A stretch of DNA of 64,000 nucleotides, from the NCBI RefSeq assembly GCF_032854445.1, contig NC_088305.1:2797001-2861000 (forward strand). Reading direction: 5' to 3'. Below are positions 1 through 11,522 of the stretch, piece by piece. This DNA comes from Liolophura sinensis (taxonomy: Eukaryota > Mollusca > Polyplacophora > Chitonida > Chitonidae). The first letter of the stretch is position 1. Each line of letters starts with the position of its first letter. The position numbers were made by a program, and so were the translations under genes. A model generated the notes under the pieces. The model made no database searches, was not told where the DNA came from, and saw nothing but the letters and a program-made list of their open reading frames with translations.

Positions 1-2104
1 TTTAGTTAAGTCTTAATCATACGACAACGCATCAGGATTGCCAAAATCACTGCAAAAACAAACATAACTGACCCGTGCCTCATAGATTTACGTCCCGCAG
101 GTCTGGTTCTGGGTTAGGACTTTGAGAAAGGGAAACGCCAAAAGGGATTCAATGAAAAACCAATCTAGATCAATTTGTTTGATAGCCGACGATGCCGCTT
201 TTCTTATTTGGGTCTTTGAATTGAAATAAGGACTCACAAATGGCACTCAGAGTGCGCCGATTTGCCCTTTGTAGACACCGTTTGATGGCGAGATTATCAC
301 TTTGTAACTCGTCTCAGTGCTTTTCCTGAGGAGCGATCGGATCAAACCGGCGTTACCCGCCCTGCGGGAGGTAGCTGACATATCCCGTGAATTTAATCTA
401 CCATTACCGAGGCACCAACTACAGCGCTGTCATTTTCTTCGTTCGTCACATTTGCATGGGAATCATGTTTGCCACTTCCGCAGTTCTCCTCGCCAACGTT
501 GAATAGCTGTCAATACGAGCGGAATCTAGCCGCGGAAGCTGTCGGCTTTCGCAGCAAGCAGACACAGAAACCCTACACAACCTCGTCGTCTGATTTGATC
601 TTTTTCCATAAGGAAGTCGACGTGCCGGTATGCGAAGCCTCTATTAGTAGCCACTCAAATATCGAAAATCAGTTGACCAGTGCTCTTTTCACACAGTCAA
701 AACATACTCTTGGTTATCTGTCACAGAACTTGCTTTAAGGCATGAATGGCTAGGCAGTGACAGAATTTCCCTAGGATACAATTCCACGGGTATTGTACAA
801 CCTATTCTCACATAACTCGAAAAGTCCCTTACCGAATATCATTCCCAAATTGAGGTCATGAACGGCACCTACACTGGCGGTTTTCTGTTTCCGGAAGTTG
901 GTGTCCAATGGGCAGAGTGCTTCGCAAACTCTGTGGAAATTCTTCATCAAGGTAAGAATAAGTTTATTTCTTTATTCTTGCAGTGACCAAATCTCAATAC
1001 ACATCAACAGTATCCATAAGCAAAACACTGTTCGTAAATCGGTAAATAGGGGCATAGTGTTAACCATCAAGCGACCCTCAAAATCACGCCAAAGATTCAT
1101 TTACTTTGGCTAGGGTTTAACGGCGTATATTTTAAGAATATCTCACTTAAACATATAACAATGGTCAGTGGTCTCAATGGACCTTCGTCGGATGCATGAC
1201 ATGCATGTTCGATTTAGCAAATCGGGAACAGGAAGTAAACAAAATGATACACTACATGATTCACTGAAAGGAGGTGGAAAGTAACATGGTACTTCTGCAT
1301 AACTCAGCTTTTTGCAAACCCTGAAAATGTGAGTTTTGCCTCAATCATAAATATTAAGTGCGCTAAAAAAAATGTGCTTATTTTACCCGAATACCTCGTG
1401 TAAATATATTGCTTTAATATATATTTATATATTTGGTTAAAATGGACCAAAGGACCCCATCATGGAACTTAAACCGTAGGCCTACTCTCCCTGATCGCCA
1501 TGTTGTAGATTTCGATTCAGAAAAACTAACACTTTAAACAAAAAAAAGTGCCAAAGGCTAATTGACAGGACAAACATGGCTACAATTATGTCGAAAATGC
1601 GTCATACGGCCCAACAATCGACCTTGATCTGTAAGTTGTGATGGCGAAACCATGTACCAAGTTTCAGGTCAGTGCGGTGAAGCGTTAAAACTGTCCAGAA
1701 ACTAACTCGTGGCGTCCTGGCAGATTGAGAGACGAGGTGTAAAAGACAAATAACTGTGTGACGTCACAATTGTAAGAGGCATACGACCTCTGAATTCCTT
1801 CGTGTCAGGGACGCAAGAAAGAGAATTCTAACATACACTTATACAAACACACTTTCACATTAAAACCAGTTACTGTTTTGAGACATGTCCGTAAGGAAAG
1901 ATGCGTGAGTTTACACACACGTGCTGCATGGCTTAATTGCCATTCCAGAACTGCGGGCCCTTGTTCTCATCATTGTTCTAAGTGATGGCAAATTACGCTC
2001 TATATATTTCTTAACTAGCATGCTAAGATCAAATTTAAATATTACGTATTGAAACGAATTCGTTGTGCATTGGTTTTCCTGCGCGGGATTTGCACCCCTC
2101 CCCC
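1..2104. other. Unassigned non-coding sequence
   Basis: I see no recognisable gene, RNA or repeat family here. Open frames are short (under 90 codons), overlap freely and resemble no protein family I know. AT-rich runs occur near 1390-1440. A short word repeat around 1190-1206 (atgcatgacatgcat) is near-palindromic but isolated. Confidence 0.6.
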
Positions 2105-2276
2105 TTTATTTATTTATTTTTTATTTGATTGGTGTTTTACGCCATACTGAAGAATATTTCACTTACACGACGGCGGCCAGCATCATGGTGGGAGCCAACC
2201 CCCAAAGCAACACCCACCCCACCCTCCACCACCAGCACCTTACGTCTCTTAAAACTACGCCAATCAAATAAATAAA
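2105..2276 (-). mobile_element. S1 SINE fragment with inverted second tail
   Basis: The left part reads as an inverted S1 SINE 3' domain: a (ttta)n tail, gattggtgttttacgcc, ttcacttacacgacggcgg and catcatggtgggag. The tRNA-like head is absent. At 2248-2276 a second tail lies in the opposite orientation (acgccaatcaaataaataaa). The fragment is therefore bounded by inverted SINE tails, with a C-rich filler between. This could be two head-to-head truncated insertions or a rearranged one. Confidence 0.8.
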
Positions 2277-3271
2277 CTATGTGTAGGAGAATTGTCGTAG
2301 GAAACACATGCCTCTCGCGCCGTCCTAAAGCTGAAATGTTATGTATGTTACTTATATACTGTTAAATTCAACATTTTGACCCTGGTGTATGCATTCCTAA
2401 GGTTAAACTAACGCTTTCTAAAGTGTCGCAAGGGTACATGGCGAGATGTGCCTGTTGCAAGACTATATGAGAGAGAGATGGGTAACAGACCTTTCAGAAT
2501 TCAGTCAACTTCTGATTTCAAAGAACAAGTCGCACATAATACTACCCCATAAGAGATCGGTTAATGGACGTTATCTTGTTACTGGAATAGCACATGGTTA
2601 TTGAAATTGTCGTTTATTTCATCAGCTCTTTAAAAGGTCTTTGAAGAAATCGAGTACGTTAGGCAAGACAGAAAGCAGCTGTGAGTGGAATGTGAAATCA
2701 ATTTTTCACAACCAAAGAAAGAGTATCAATTTATTCCAAAAACGTGGACTGCTGTCAACTATATCGCGGAGTTTATGGAGGAGAAATATTGCCGTGGTGA
2801 TTTACATTGACTTTAGATTGACGGTAAGGTTCAGACGTCTGCAGAGTGCTGGTCGAATTAACAACGGAGACAAGCCATTTTTTAACGTTCCATTGTTGAG
2901 ACTGGGCGTCTTGTGAGAGACAGGAATGACGAATGACCTCGATTGTTGGTGCACTGGAGATGGAAACAGGCCCATAAACCGACTGACTCACGTTCGCTTG
3001 GATTATTTCTCTACTGATATACGTTTTTGTAAAATGACTTAGTAACCTTTAAGAACCCCAATAAAGGTTTTTGATATACAACACAGCCATGACGGCAATG
3101 TCAAACAGCAAAACTTTACAGCCGCTTCCGATCAGTTAGGTCCTCCATCAGATTTTGCAAAGTGAATATTGTCAAACGGTAAAGCATGGAACTTTAACCG
3201 CATGCATATATCAGAGGGTTAGGGTTCGATCCCAGTCTTGTGAAGGGAATTATTAAACACCCCTCCCTCAC
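2277..3271. other. Unassigned non-coding sequence with a tRNA-like remnant
   Basis: No gene was recognised. Around 3176-3236 there is a weak tRNA-like stretch with a B-box-like word (gggttcgatccc) and a purine-rich run upstream, perhaps the head of an old SINE. No cloverleaf could be drawn with confidence, so it is not called as a tRNA. Confidence 0.5.
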
Positions 3272-3415
3272 TGACCTAATTCTGCTTAAGGCGCGGTGTT
3301 AGGGGGCGCGTAGTTTGTTAATTGTTAAGCATTTACATGGACCGGTAGAAAGACTTAAATTGGCAAGAGGCCATATTTCACCGGTTACGTGCCGTCGCTG
3401 CCGTCGCTGCTATGC
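3272..3415 (+). mobile_element. Family A dispersed repeat, partial
   Basis: Family A '+' is defined by these landmarks in order: acctaattctgcttaag, a gtgctagggggcgtgtaa-like word, gcatttacatgaacaggtag, aggtaaattgacaagaggcc, tatttcaccggttacgtg, gaccatttgccagctatcac, cgctgctctggttttactc. This copy has most of them, is missing the gaccatttgcc segment, and ends in a short gccgtcgct duplication. Confidence 0.75.
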
Positions 3416-3593
3416 TTTTATTCAGTATACTGAAAATCTTTTGTATTAATGTATATCATCGCCCGAATTCCCATAGTTTGAGACAAGCCCATTTCATTGG
3501 ATCAGCTTTTGCTCTCTCATTACACACATTTTTGAACGGAACAGAAATTGGAAAAAAATATCGTCACTTGGCCTTGAGCATTTCTTGAGTCTT

Positions 3594-3675
3594 CTGTTCT
3601 CATTAGAAACTCTTGATTGCTTCTCTTTTCATCAATCCGTCCTAATTTCTTACTTTATGTACTTTCTATAATGAT
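3594..3675 (+). mobile_element. Family B dispersed repeat, fragment
   Basis: Family B '+' is defined by agttgcaatcaaagcgcaac near its left end, then aaaactgatgactgcttctc, a ccgccctattttcgtac-like word, and a tgttaaacgtcgtttag-like word on the right. Only the middle landmarks are visible here (gattgcttctc, cgtcctaatttcttac). Low-complexity taatgataa runs follow. Confidence 0.5.
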
Positions 3676-4731
3676 AATGATAACAATGATAATGTTGAAA
3701 AATAATGATAATAAGTTTATTCACTCTTGGCATTTCTGCTTACAAATTCTAACGTGCACAGAAAATATAACTGCAAGAGACAAGGTCCAGACTAGTAAAT
3801 ATTGTGTCTTCACATATAGTTTCCAGTTTAGACTGGAGGCATATATCACTATTGACAAGTGTGTTCAGAGATTGCCAGACAGCATTGATCAATCGATACA
3901 CAGTCTTACGCATTGTTATTAGGAAAATGATGACATATTGTTTAGGGGATGCATAAAGCGATCACTACAAATTATTGTGAGTTTTATTCATATCAAAACT
4001 CTTTGATCTATGTAACAGACGGTATGCTTATTTCGCTTTAGGCCGCTTGATGTGGCTTTGCTTTCAGAGTATAATGAGCTGTTCCCATTGAGTTACCACT
4101 TATACATTGTAAAATATACGTTTACTTTGCAATGACAACATTTTGAGAACAGCCATAATTATTATTCAATTTAATGCAATATTTTTTCGATTCTTAAAAA
4201 AATCTCACTGTGGGCCATCTTCATAATTTTCATTTTTTTGCGGGTTAGTGGTATTTAAATCGAAAATTTACATTGTTTGATACATCTGCAGTTGTTTTCT
4301 TTTTTGAATTTTACACATAATTAACTAAAATTTGCATAACCTATACATCGCCTATGCTAGGCAGCAACACAATTACGGCCAGAGCTATTTTCTTAATTGC
4401 ATTTCGACACAATAAATTGCTCTTCCACAATTTCTGAAAGGTATTGATTTAAACGCACACGGGAATAACTTTTTGTCGGATTTCATTTCGGGACGGGCGC
4501 CAGTGAAATTCACCGAGTATTCGTCAAGATTTCTGAACCTTTAACCGTTTTCCGAATAAAATATGTTGAAGTCAGTGGCTTAAGATTGAGTACATGTCAG
4601 TTTAAGTTTATTCTGTGTAAATTTATAACGTCTACTTTATCTACTTGAGGAAACTACTCTGACAGACGCTTTGTGATAAACCTTTAACGGTTTATTGCCT
4701 TAACCCGCCTATGTCATCACCGCCCTAATGA
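3676..4731. other. Unassigned AT-rich non-coding sequence
   Basis: This is AT-rich sequence with low-complexity ataatgata words at 3670-3715. No gene or repeat family was recognised. It directly precedes the decayed reverse transcriptase and may hold eroded upstream parts of that element, but no reading frame continues leftward past the stop at 4729-4731. Confidence 0.5.
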
Positions 4732-5911
4732 CAGGATATCACACATACAGTTCTATTTGACGGAGGAAAAAAACTAAAGTTCTCCGAGTTGAAAGATGGC
4801 CTCAGATTTACAGAAATACCACAACTTTACTGGATTCCTAAAATGCATAAATCCACATGCAAGGCTCGATTTATGGCGGGTTCAAGAAGTTGTACCACTA
4901 AACTCTTGTCAACCCAAGAAGTAAAGTCATTTTGGAATAAGATTTGTTGTGCCATAACAAAAAATTCAGGTGTCAACTGCATGTGGGTTCTTAATAACTC
5001 CAAACGTCTTACAGAAGAACTTTATGCTCATATGCATATACCGTACAAAGACGTATCCACATGGGATTTCTCTGCTCTCTATACTATAATTCCCCACAAA
5101 GATCTTATTGAAAGAATGTCGTCGTTAATTGTCTCGGTATTTACTAAAATAGGTCACCGTTACATTAACGTTAGAAGCAATAAGGCTTTTTTTAGTTCTA
5201 CTATTTATAAAGGTTACCACTCACGGGATGTTACATTATTTATTGAATTACTTGAATTTCTCATTAATAACATCTATGTGAAATTCGGAGATACCATTTA
5301 TCAACAGTGCATAGGTATTCCAATGGGTATCAATTGTGCACCTCTTTGGGCAGACCTATACCTGTTTTCATATGGATACCACTATATGCAGAAATCACTT
5401 AAAAGTAATATCTTTAAAGCTCGATCCTTTTCATTTACCAAGCGGCATACTGATGATCTACTGGTGTTAAATAACCCCCATATTGCTGAAGCGGTGAAGG
5501 AAATCTATCCGCCTTCACTGGATTTGAAGGAGACAACCGATAGTCCCGATGGTACATCTTATTTGGATCTATATCTGTACAAAGACGAACAAGGTACTCC
5601 TTTCACGCTGCCTTTACGACAAAATGGATAATTTCAATTTTGATATTGTAAATTATCCTTATTTGGATAGCAATATACCAATTGGTCCTGCATATGGCGT
5701 ATACATATCTCGCCTTGTAGCATTCGCCAGATCTTGCGTTTATTGTGATGACTTTAATCGGCGTCAGAAGTTGTCAGTTCAAAAACTAGTTTGTCAAGGA
5801 TACTCCATTAAACGCCTCCATTCTAAGTTTCTCAAATTTTACATTGAGTATAACACTCTCGTTGGCAGGTATGGACAGAACATTCAGAATCTCTGGCAAT
5901 CTGAACTGTGA
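4732..5911 (+). pseudogene. Decayed Penelope-like reverse transcriptase (frameshifted)
   Basis: This is the only convincing protein homology in the window. An open frame runs from just after a stop at 4729-4731 to a stop at 5629-5631; no ATG fixes a start and the true N-terminus is missing. Reverse-transcriptase motifs appear in order: YWIPKMHK, typical of Penelope-like fingers; TWDFSALYT, motif A with the first catalytic Asp; CIGIPMGINCAP, motif B; and RHTDDLLV, motif C, which keeps the catalytic Asp-Asp pair but has lost the usual aromatic residue of YxDD. A one-base frame change near 5605-5620 moves the rest of the protein (DNFNFDIVNYP, AYGVYISRLVAFARSC) into the next frame, which ends at 5911. 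At roughly 390 residues it lacks a full N-terminus and any visible GIY-YIG endonuclease. It is a dead copy. RT identity is firm; the Penelope-like assignment is from remembered motifs and less certain. Confidence 0.8.
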
Positions 5912-6229
5912 TCAACCACATAGTCGGCGCTGTTATCCTTATGTACATATCCATCGCGTACACGGTATTTAACAACATGAATGGCACCGGTTGCCAAGTG
6001 TAATCGTCTATCTTGAAGGCAGCTTTTATACAGACCAGTATGTCATGTGTAACATCATAGATGGCGCCTCTTGTAGTATGAGATCCTTACATATTAACGG
6101 GAAAGACGTAATCGTCGGTTACTTTTGAGTCACAATCTATTCGGTTAAGTGTACTGTATCTAATACCTCTTAACCTGGGACTACGGGCAGTAAAGGCAGC
6201 CACGCTCATTACATCTGCATGATGCCTTT
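5912..6229. other. Unassigned sequence downstream of the RT pseudogene
   Basis: No open frame continues the RT. No endonuclease motif, poly(A) tail or target-site duplication could be recognised, so the right end of the retroelement is not located. Confidence 0.5.
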
Positions 6230-6545
6230 AACAGTTGCAATCAAAGCGCGACTGAGATACCTTCTTTAATTGTTATTTGACCTGGAACTCATTCATGGAC
6301 TACGAATTTGAACTTTGATATGGAATTCATGCTTGGGATATCCACTGTCTGCCCGGCATCATTGAAAACTGATGACCGCTTCTCTCTCTTATGTGTTACC
6401 GCCTTTATTTCCTATTTGTATAATTTCTTACATACCTTTATCTTTGGGAGTTAGTGTTAAACGTTGTTTAGGGAATGGATCTTAAGATTATCAACTTGGA
6501 ACGCCCTTTACGGACTACTAATGGTATACGAATGTCGGACGCTTA
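6230..6545 (+). mobile_element. Family B dispersed repeat, near full length
   Basis: One of the most complete B copies. It has acagttgcaatcaaagcgcg, gacctggaactcattcatgg, a cggcatcattgaaaactg word, gaccgcttctctctc, a gtgttaaacgttgtttag-like word, and a right end near ggtatacgaatgtc. No open frame, tRNA-like head or simple-repeat tail is visible, so its class is unknown. A family A copy follows about 300 bp downstream. Confidence 0.75.
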
Positions 6546-6860
6546 TATTTACAGTTACTTTGCCATTTACTTGTTATTTTAACTGAATCCAGTGCTGCCG
6601 GGCAGCCCCTAAATCTGCAAACCCCAAACTCTTCTAGACTATTATTGATCAACATATGAAACATTTCTGGCTAAAATCTAGTACCACAGTAATGGACGAA
6701 TTCTTCATCTAGAACCTCTCAAGCCAAACTATGAGGCGAAAACTAAAATGAAAGAACTAAGTGCTAAGAAAATACCTGTGCTGAGGAACTACATTACCCA
6801 GTTAAGAAATTCTGATTGCGGTATATATCCAGAATGGGGATATTGTAATCCTGTTTTAAT

Positions 6861-7165
6861 GTGATTGTATGTTAAATGTAATGACATCATAGCATTTTGA
6901 GTAATTCAAGACCAGTGCCGTCTAATACATTGCAATTAAATCACTGCATTTTTTGTTACCTAATTCCACTTAAGCTATGGTGCTAGGGGGTGTGAAAATT
7001 GCCACTATTTATGCATTTACATGAACAGGTAGAATAACACCCTGTCTAAGGTAAACTGACAAGAGGCCGTATTTCACCGCTTACGTGTGACCATTTTCCA
7101 GCTATCACACTGTTATCGCTGCTCTGGTTTTACTCTATATGCTGTACGTTTTTACTTATATTGCA
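6861..7165 (+). mobile_element. Family A dispersed repeat, near full length
   Basis: A reference-quality A copy. It starts near gtgattgtatgttaaatg, then has gagtaattcaagaccag, attgcaattaaatcactgc, the gtgctagggggtgtg word, gcatttacatgaacagg, caagaggccgtatttcac, cttacgtgtgacc and cgctgctctggttttactc. There is no coding capacity and no obvious terminal inverted repeat or A/T-rich tail. Confidence 0.85.
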
Positions 7166-8040
7166 CCGTTTAAACTTGTTGGAAGGGGTTCATTGCACAG
7201 AAAGGCAGCTCCAAAAGTCGTGCTTTCCAAGCGGTAATATAAACATTTGAAAAGAAATGTGAATTTCTGTGACAAAACAAGCATCTTTTTGGGTTTGTAA
7301 GTTCAGGGCAAAGTTATCGTTAAACCAGAACGTCTAGTCCTATTCAGACAGTGGTCAGTCAGAACGTGAAAAAAAAAATCCAGGTTGCCAAATGGCAGTT
7401 TGTCTGGAGAGGAGAGAGTGGAATCAATGTGGAAGAGAAAGAGCGAATTAAACAAGCCAGTGAGAATCTTTAATGACGGAGGGAATCGACAAAGTCACCT
7501 TAGGCTCTTTTGGATTGGACTCTGTCTGTACATAACTGACTTCCCTCTACAACAAATTAGGTGGACCAGAAAGCACAAATTGGCGTCCTATGCCCTATAT
7601 TTTGCTCTCGAATGTTCAAGTCATGACGATTTGGGAGTTTTATACATTCCTTTGTGACTTCATCTAAATGTCAATATTTGTGAGGCTCGCCTCACCCATT
7701 TCCAAAAGAATCTAACACACCAGTTTGTAAAGGATTATGTAGGAAGTAATTATACAAATATTAAGTAAAACTGTTAAGAAAGAAGAGGGAAACCGTTCTC
7801 AGTTTTCATTGACACAAGAAGCATTGTCGATATTATACTCACCATGCTGATATGATATATCATGAATGTATACAGGCTACTTAGGTGCAGGCTGTAGTTT
7901 TTCTGTATTGTATAAACCGGAATCCTGCTGGTGGGCTGAGCATCACCGAGCATTGTTTTCATGTGGTTCTGTATTAAATCTTATAACAATACGGTAGTTA
8001 GAGAAAACGTTAGAACAGCGACGTCTTATATATTGCAATT
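7166..8040. other. Unassigned non-coding sequence
   Basis: No gene or repeat family was recognised. A small perfect stem (gtgaggc / gcctcac, 2 nt loop) sits at about 7680-7695 and has no other support as a functional site. Confidence 0.55.
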
Positions 8041-8240
8041 ACCATCACTACATCTTCTCTGACCTAATTCTGCTAAAACCATAGTGCTAGTGAGCGTGTA
8101 ATTTAAGCATTTGCATGAACTGTAAGAATAAAACCCTAACTGAGGTAAATTGACAAGTGGGCGTATTTCACTGACTACACGTGACCGTTTGCCAACAATC
8201 AAGCTGTCGCATTACTCTATATGCTTGCAGTCTTTCTTTT
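8041..8240 (+). mobile_element. Family A dispersed repeat, diverged
   Basis: Landmarks are present but eroded: ctgacctaattctgct, atagtgctagtgagcgtg, taaaaccctaactgagg, gtgaccgtttgcc and ctctatatgcttgcag. The cgctgctctggtt segment is mostly lost. Confidence 0.75.
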
Positions 8241-9708
8241 ACAAACACCATTGGTTTCCAGCGGGAACTTCCACGAAACTGACATACAACTGGAAATACT
8301 CAAGATTAAGTATCGCAAAAATGACTACGACCCAGGATTAATTTTTGTCTTACTCACATGTTAATGTTTGGCCTCACAGGATTGCCCCTAACTCACCGAG
8401 CCTCGAAATTTCGGGACCTGAAGATCGTCGTCCCCTTGGAAAACTCCACTCAAATTCTGTGGAAGCATTGACCGATGAAATTTTTCAGCTTACAGAGGTC
8501 AAAACCAATCAGTGAGAGGCCAGTGAACCGTAATTTGTAAATACTTTTGTCGCGTGCATCCGCCTCCATTTCATGAAGACAAATAAATCTATACTTTGGA
8601 AGAAACGTTTGAACTCCTATTAAATCATACAACCTAGCAAACAAAAAATAAAACAAAGGTAGCCAAAAAGTCAAACAAAATACAAGCAGTAAAACTAAAA
8701 CAAGCAGTGAATTACATTCGACAGAAATCGGAAGCGTTATTTTAACTGTAGCTATACAAAAAACTACAACCTAGCGACTAAAACCAAAGTATAGTCGACC
8801 GTGTGACAGGTGGCAAATGGTCACACGCAACATTTTTTATTTTTTAAAATTTTAAATGTTGATGGAAATGATTAACTAGTTGATCAAGGATTGTACAGAA
8901 GCAGAATTTGGTAAGCATAACATGGAATGACTTTAATAGCAATTCACTGGTTATCATCAGTCGAGAATTACTCATATTGGTGTGTTCTCTCCGCATTTAA
9001 CTAAAATCAATCATTTCAAATTAAACGAAGTAAAAACTTCATTTTAACAAATGTAAAAGATGATTTACAATTATCCAAAATATATAAAATATTGAATTTT
9101 ATAAAAATGGCATTTACCTGGGAGTTGCTTCTTGTCTTAACACAATGAGTGTGATATGGCATGGTGTCGTTCCTAGTCACAGTTCAGGTTGTCATTTGGT
9201 AAAACAATATCCAAAGTCAAAGCTCTCAAAAGAGTAAAAGTCTCTTGTTCAATGAAAAAAAGCGACAGTCTTCAGCTTCAAGTGAAATGGCCAATTTTTC
9301 TCTAACCTCTGAAAACCATTGACACAAAGACAAGAGGCTTAAAACAGATAAAACAACAGATGAAAAAAAGAGTTTCATTTTAAAAATTCAGTGTATTTTG
9401 AAACAAGCAGAGACTTGTGAAAGGCTTTAAACAAATACCAGCATTCCGACAACTTCTCAAAAGCTGTCATAAACAGAATTTTTGAAAAGATCGCATTGTC
9501 AGAAAAACTTTTTTTTTGGATGAAAAGAAGACACGAGGGATTTAACAGAAACGGTCTTGTGACCGTGTGTAGAAATCAGTTTCATCACTCCTCTGAAATT
9601 GAGGTGCAAAAGGTTATCTTTGTCGAAGCCAAGGTCCAAACAGTTAGTCTTTCAGAATAAGCAGATCCTGATAAGAATAACTGTATGAACGTATACATAT
9701 TTGTTTCA
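8241..9708. other. Unassigned AT-rich non-coding sequence
   Basis: AT-rich, with A-rich tracts between about 8640 and 9560 and a loose AT hairpin near 8828-8860. No reading frame, SINE or family A/B landmark was found. Confidence 0.55.
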
Positions 9709-9994
9709 TATATTTGATTGACATTTAACGCCATACTCAGGAATTTTTCATTTGTACGATAGCGGTGAATTTTATCGGTGAGGGAAACTGGGGTTCCTGG
9801 GTTAAACCACCAACATTTAGAAAATTACTTGCAAACATTGACCCGTATAGCGTGTAAATTTCACGACACGTTGTTGGAAAACAAATAGTCGAAATTGTCC
9901 CAATTTCCATGGGGAGTGGGAATAGCCACAAATCCCTGTCCACGACCGGGTTTGAACCTGCATCTCGCGTGCCCTAGCGATTGAGTGGCATGCA
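9709..9994 (-). mobile_element. S1b SINE: S1-like tail with a different tRNA-like head
   Basis: Read on the minus strand, the element begins with a tRNA-like region near 9994 (A-box-like ccactcaatcgctaggg; B-box word ggttcaaaccc). It then passes through a body unlike S1 and ends in an S1-like 3' domain (attcctgagtatggcg, then tcaatcaaatat) at the left. Head and body differ from S1 while the tail domain is shared. It appears nearly full length. Confidence 0.75.
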
Positions 9995-10040
9995 CATACA
10001 AACATTTACGAGTGTGACGTTCCCCGCCTGCTGATATTTT

Positions 10041-10180
10041 TGTGCATACTTTATAGAATTAATCCCTAACTGAGGTGTTTTGACAAGAGGTCGTTTTTCA
10101 CCGGTTGCATGAGACCATCTGCCAGCTATCACATTGTCTGGTTTTGCTCTCTATGCTGTACGTCTTTCATTCATTGCACA
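10041..10180 (+). mobile_element. Family A dispersed repeat, right part
   Basis: Contains ccctaactgagg, gacaagaggtcg, tttttcaccggttgc, gccagctatcacattg and ctctatgctgtacgtc. The cgctgct word has been deleted next to tctggttttgctc. The left half of the family is missing. Confidence 0.75.
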
Positions 10181-11268
10181 ATGAATAAACACAGACTTGA
10201 GGTACAAAAGATTATACTGTCCATATATTTAAACAATGTTGCACTTCAAACGGATTTTAAAAGTATTTAAATTGGTTGCATTAGTCAAATTAAGACTTTG
10301 GCGTTTCCATAAGTAAGAACCTCTGTAACAAGAAGACGGTTGCCCACTTTTCAGATTGCAGTCTGGATGTGCCAAGAGCTTTCTAACTGATGATCTGGCA
10401 CTATAATCTGTGCTTACGGTATCAAGACTTCTTTTCAAGTATAATCAGGCCCAATTTTATTTCTTTACTTCAGCACGAAACTTGCACAGTAAACCTAAAA
10501 TATTTTTGTTACTTAAGCCAGTTTAATTTATTTAAAAAAAATTGAACATTGCATCTATCAAATTGAAGTTGAAGAAGTGTTTAGCAATTGTTGTAGTTTC
10601 TCCAGATTTGATTAGATATTTTAGTGATATATGTGTAACACAAATGTAATCAAAAACGGGTACACATGCCTGTGATATAACTGCCCCTGCTCTGGGTTTA
10701 CTCTCTATACTGTAGTCCTTCAGATGGTAATCTTTCATAAACCAGGATTCTGCTGTTGTATTAAATATCTCCTAGACCTGGTTTCTCTACAATGTTTTCA
10801 TGTGATGTCCCCTTTAAACTTTCTTCGTGGATCACATATTATAGTCACATGATATACCCAAGCAATGCTTGTTCTTTTCAGACGTTGTCACGCTAACGGA
10901 TTACCAATTCCACCTGTAAGATCTCCACATATAAATGTGCTTTGAGGTACACTGTATAGTTTGGCTGGCACTAAACAGTATTATATACCGGTCGTACTCT
11001 CGGTTAAGATTTTGACATCCTATTTTATAAAATGAATCTCGGTGTAAGATGACACAAAACCATACGCTTGTCCGAATGAGGTAAATAACGGGCGAGCTTG
11101 CAGACATAAGTGTCAGAGATCAACCAATACGTTTGGCGTGTGACATCACAGTACACAAACGAGGCGAGTGTGAGGAGAGATTCGAGTTCTGTGCGTCTGC
11201 TGTTTGAATTTTAATAGCTGGCAAATTTCAAAATCACCCAGCCCATATATCTGAGGTCGACTTAATGC
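10181..11268. other. Unassigned sequence with a family A scrap
   Basis: Mostly unrecognised. At about 10680-10720 a family A fragment is visible (cctgctctgggtttactctc, then tatactgtagtcc). No genes were recognised. Confidence 0.5.
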
Positions 11269-11522
11269 TTTATTTATTTATTGGATTGGTGTTTTACGCC
11301 GTATTTAAGGATATTTCAATTATATAACGATGGCCAGCATTATGGTGAGGGGAAACCAAGCCGAGGGGATACCTACAACCATCCGCAGGTTGGATGAAGA
11401 CCTTCAGGCTTAGAAGGTACAGCTTTAGAGGAAGAAAGCATGAGATGGATTAGAACTCACAGTCACTCCATTGGTGAGAAGCTGTCATTGCGTCGCGCTG
11501 GCACGATAACCACCTTGGTCTT
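11269..11522 (-). mobile_element. S1 SINE, near full length, diverged
   Basis: The tail (tatttattta) is at the left, followed by ggattggtgttttacgcc, ggccagcattatggtgag and accatccgcaggttgg. The tRNA-like head is at the right (read on minus: gaccaaggtggttatcg). Many substitutions mark it as an old copy. Confidence 0.9.
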
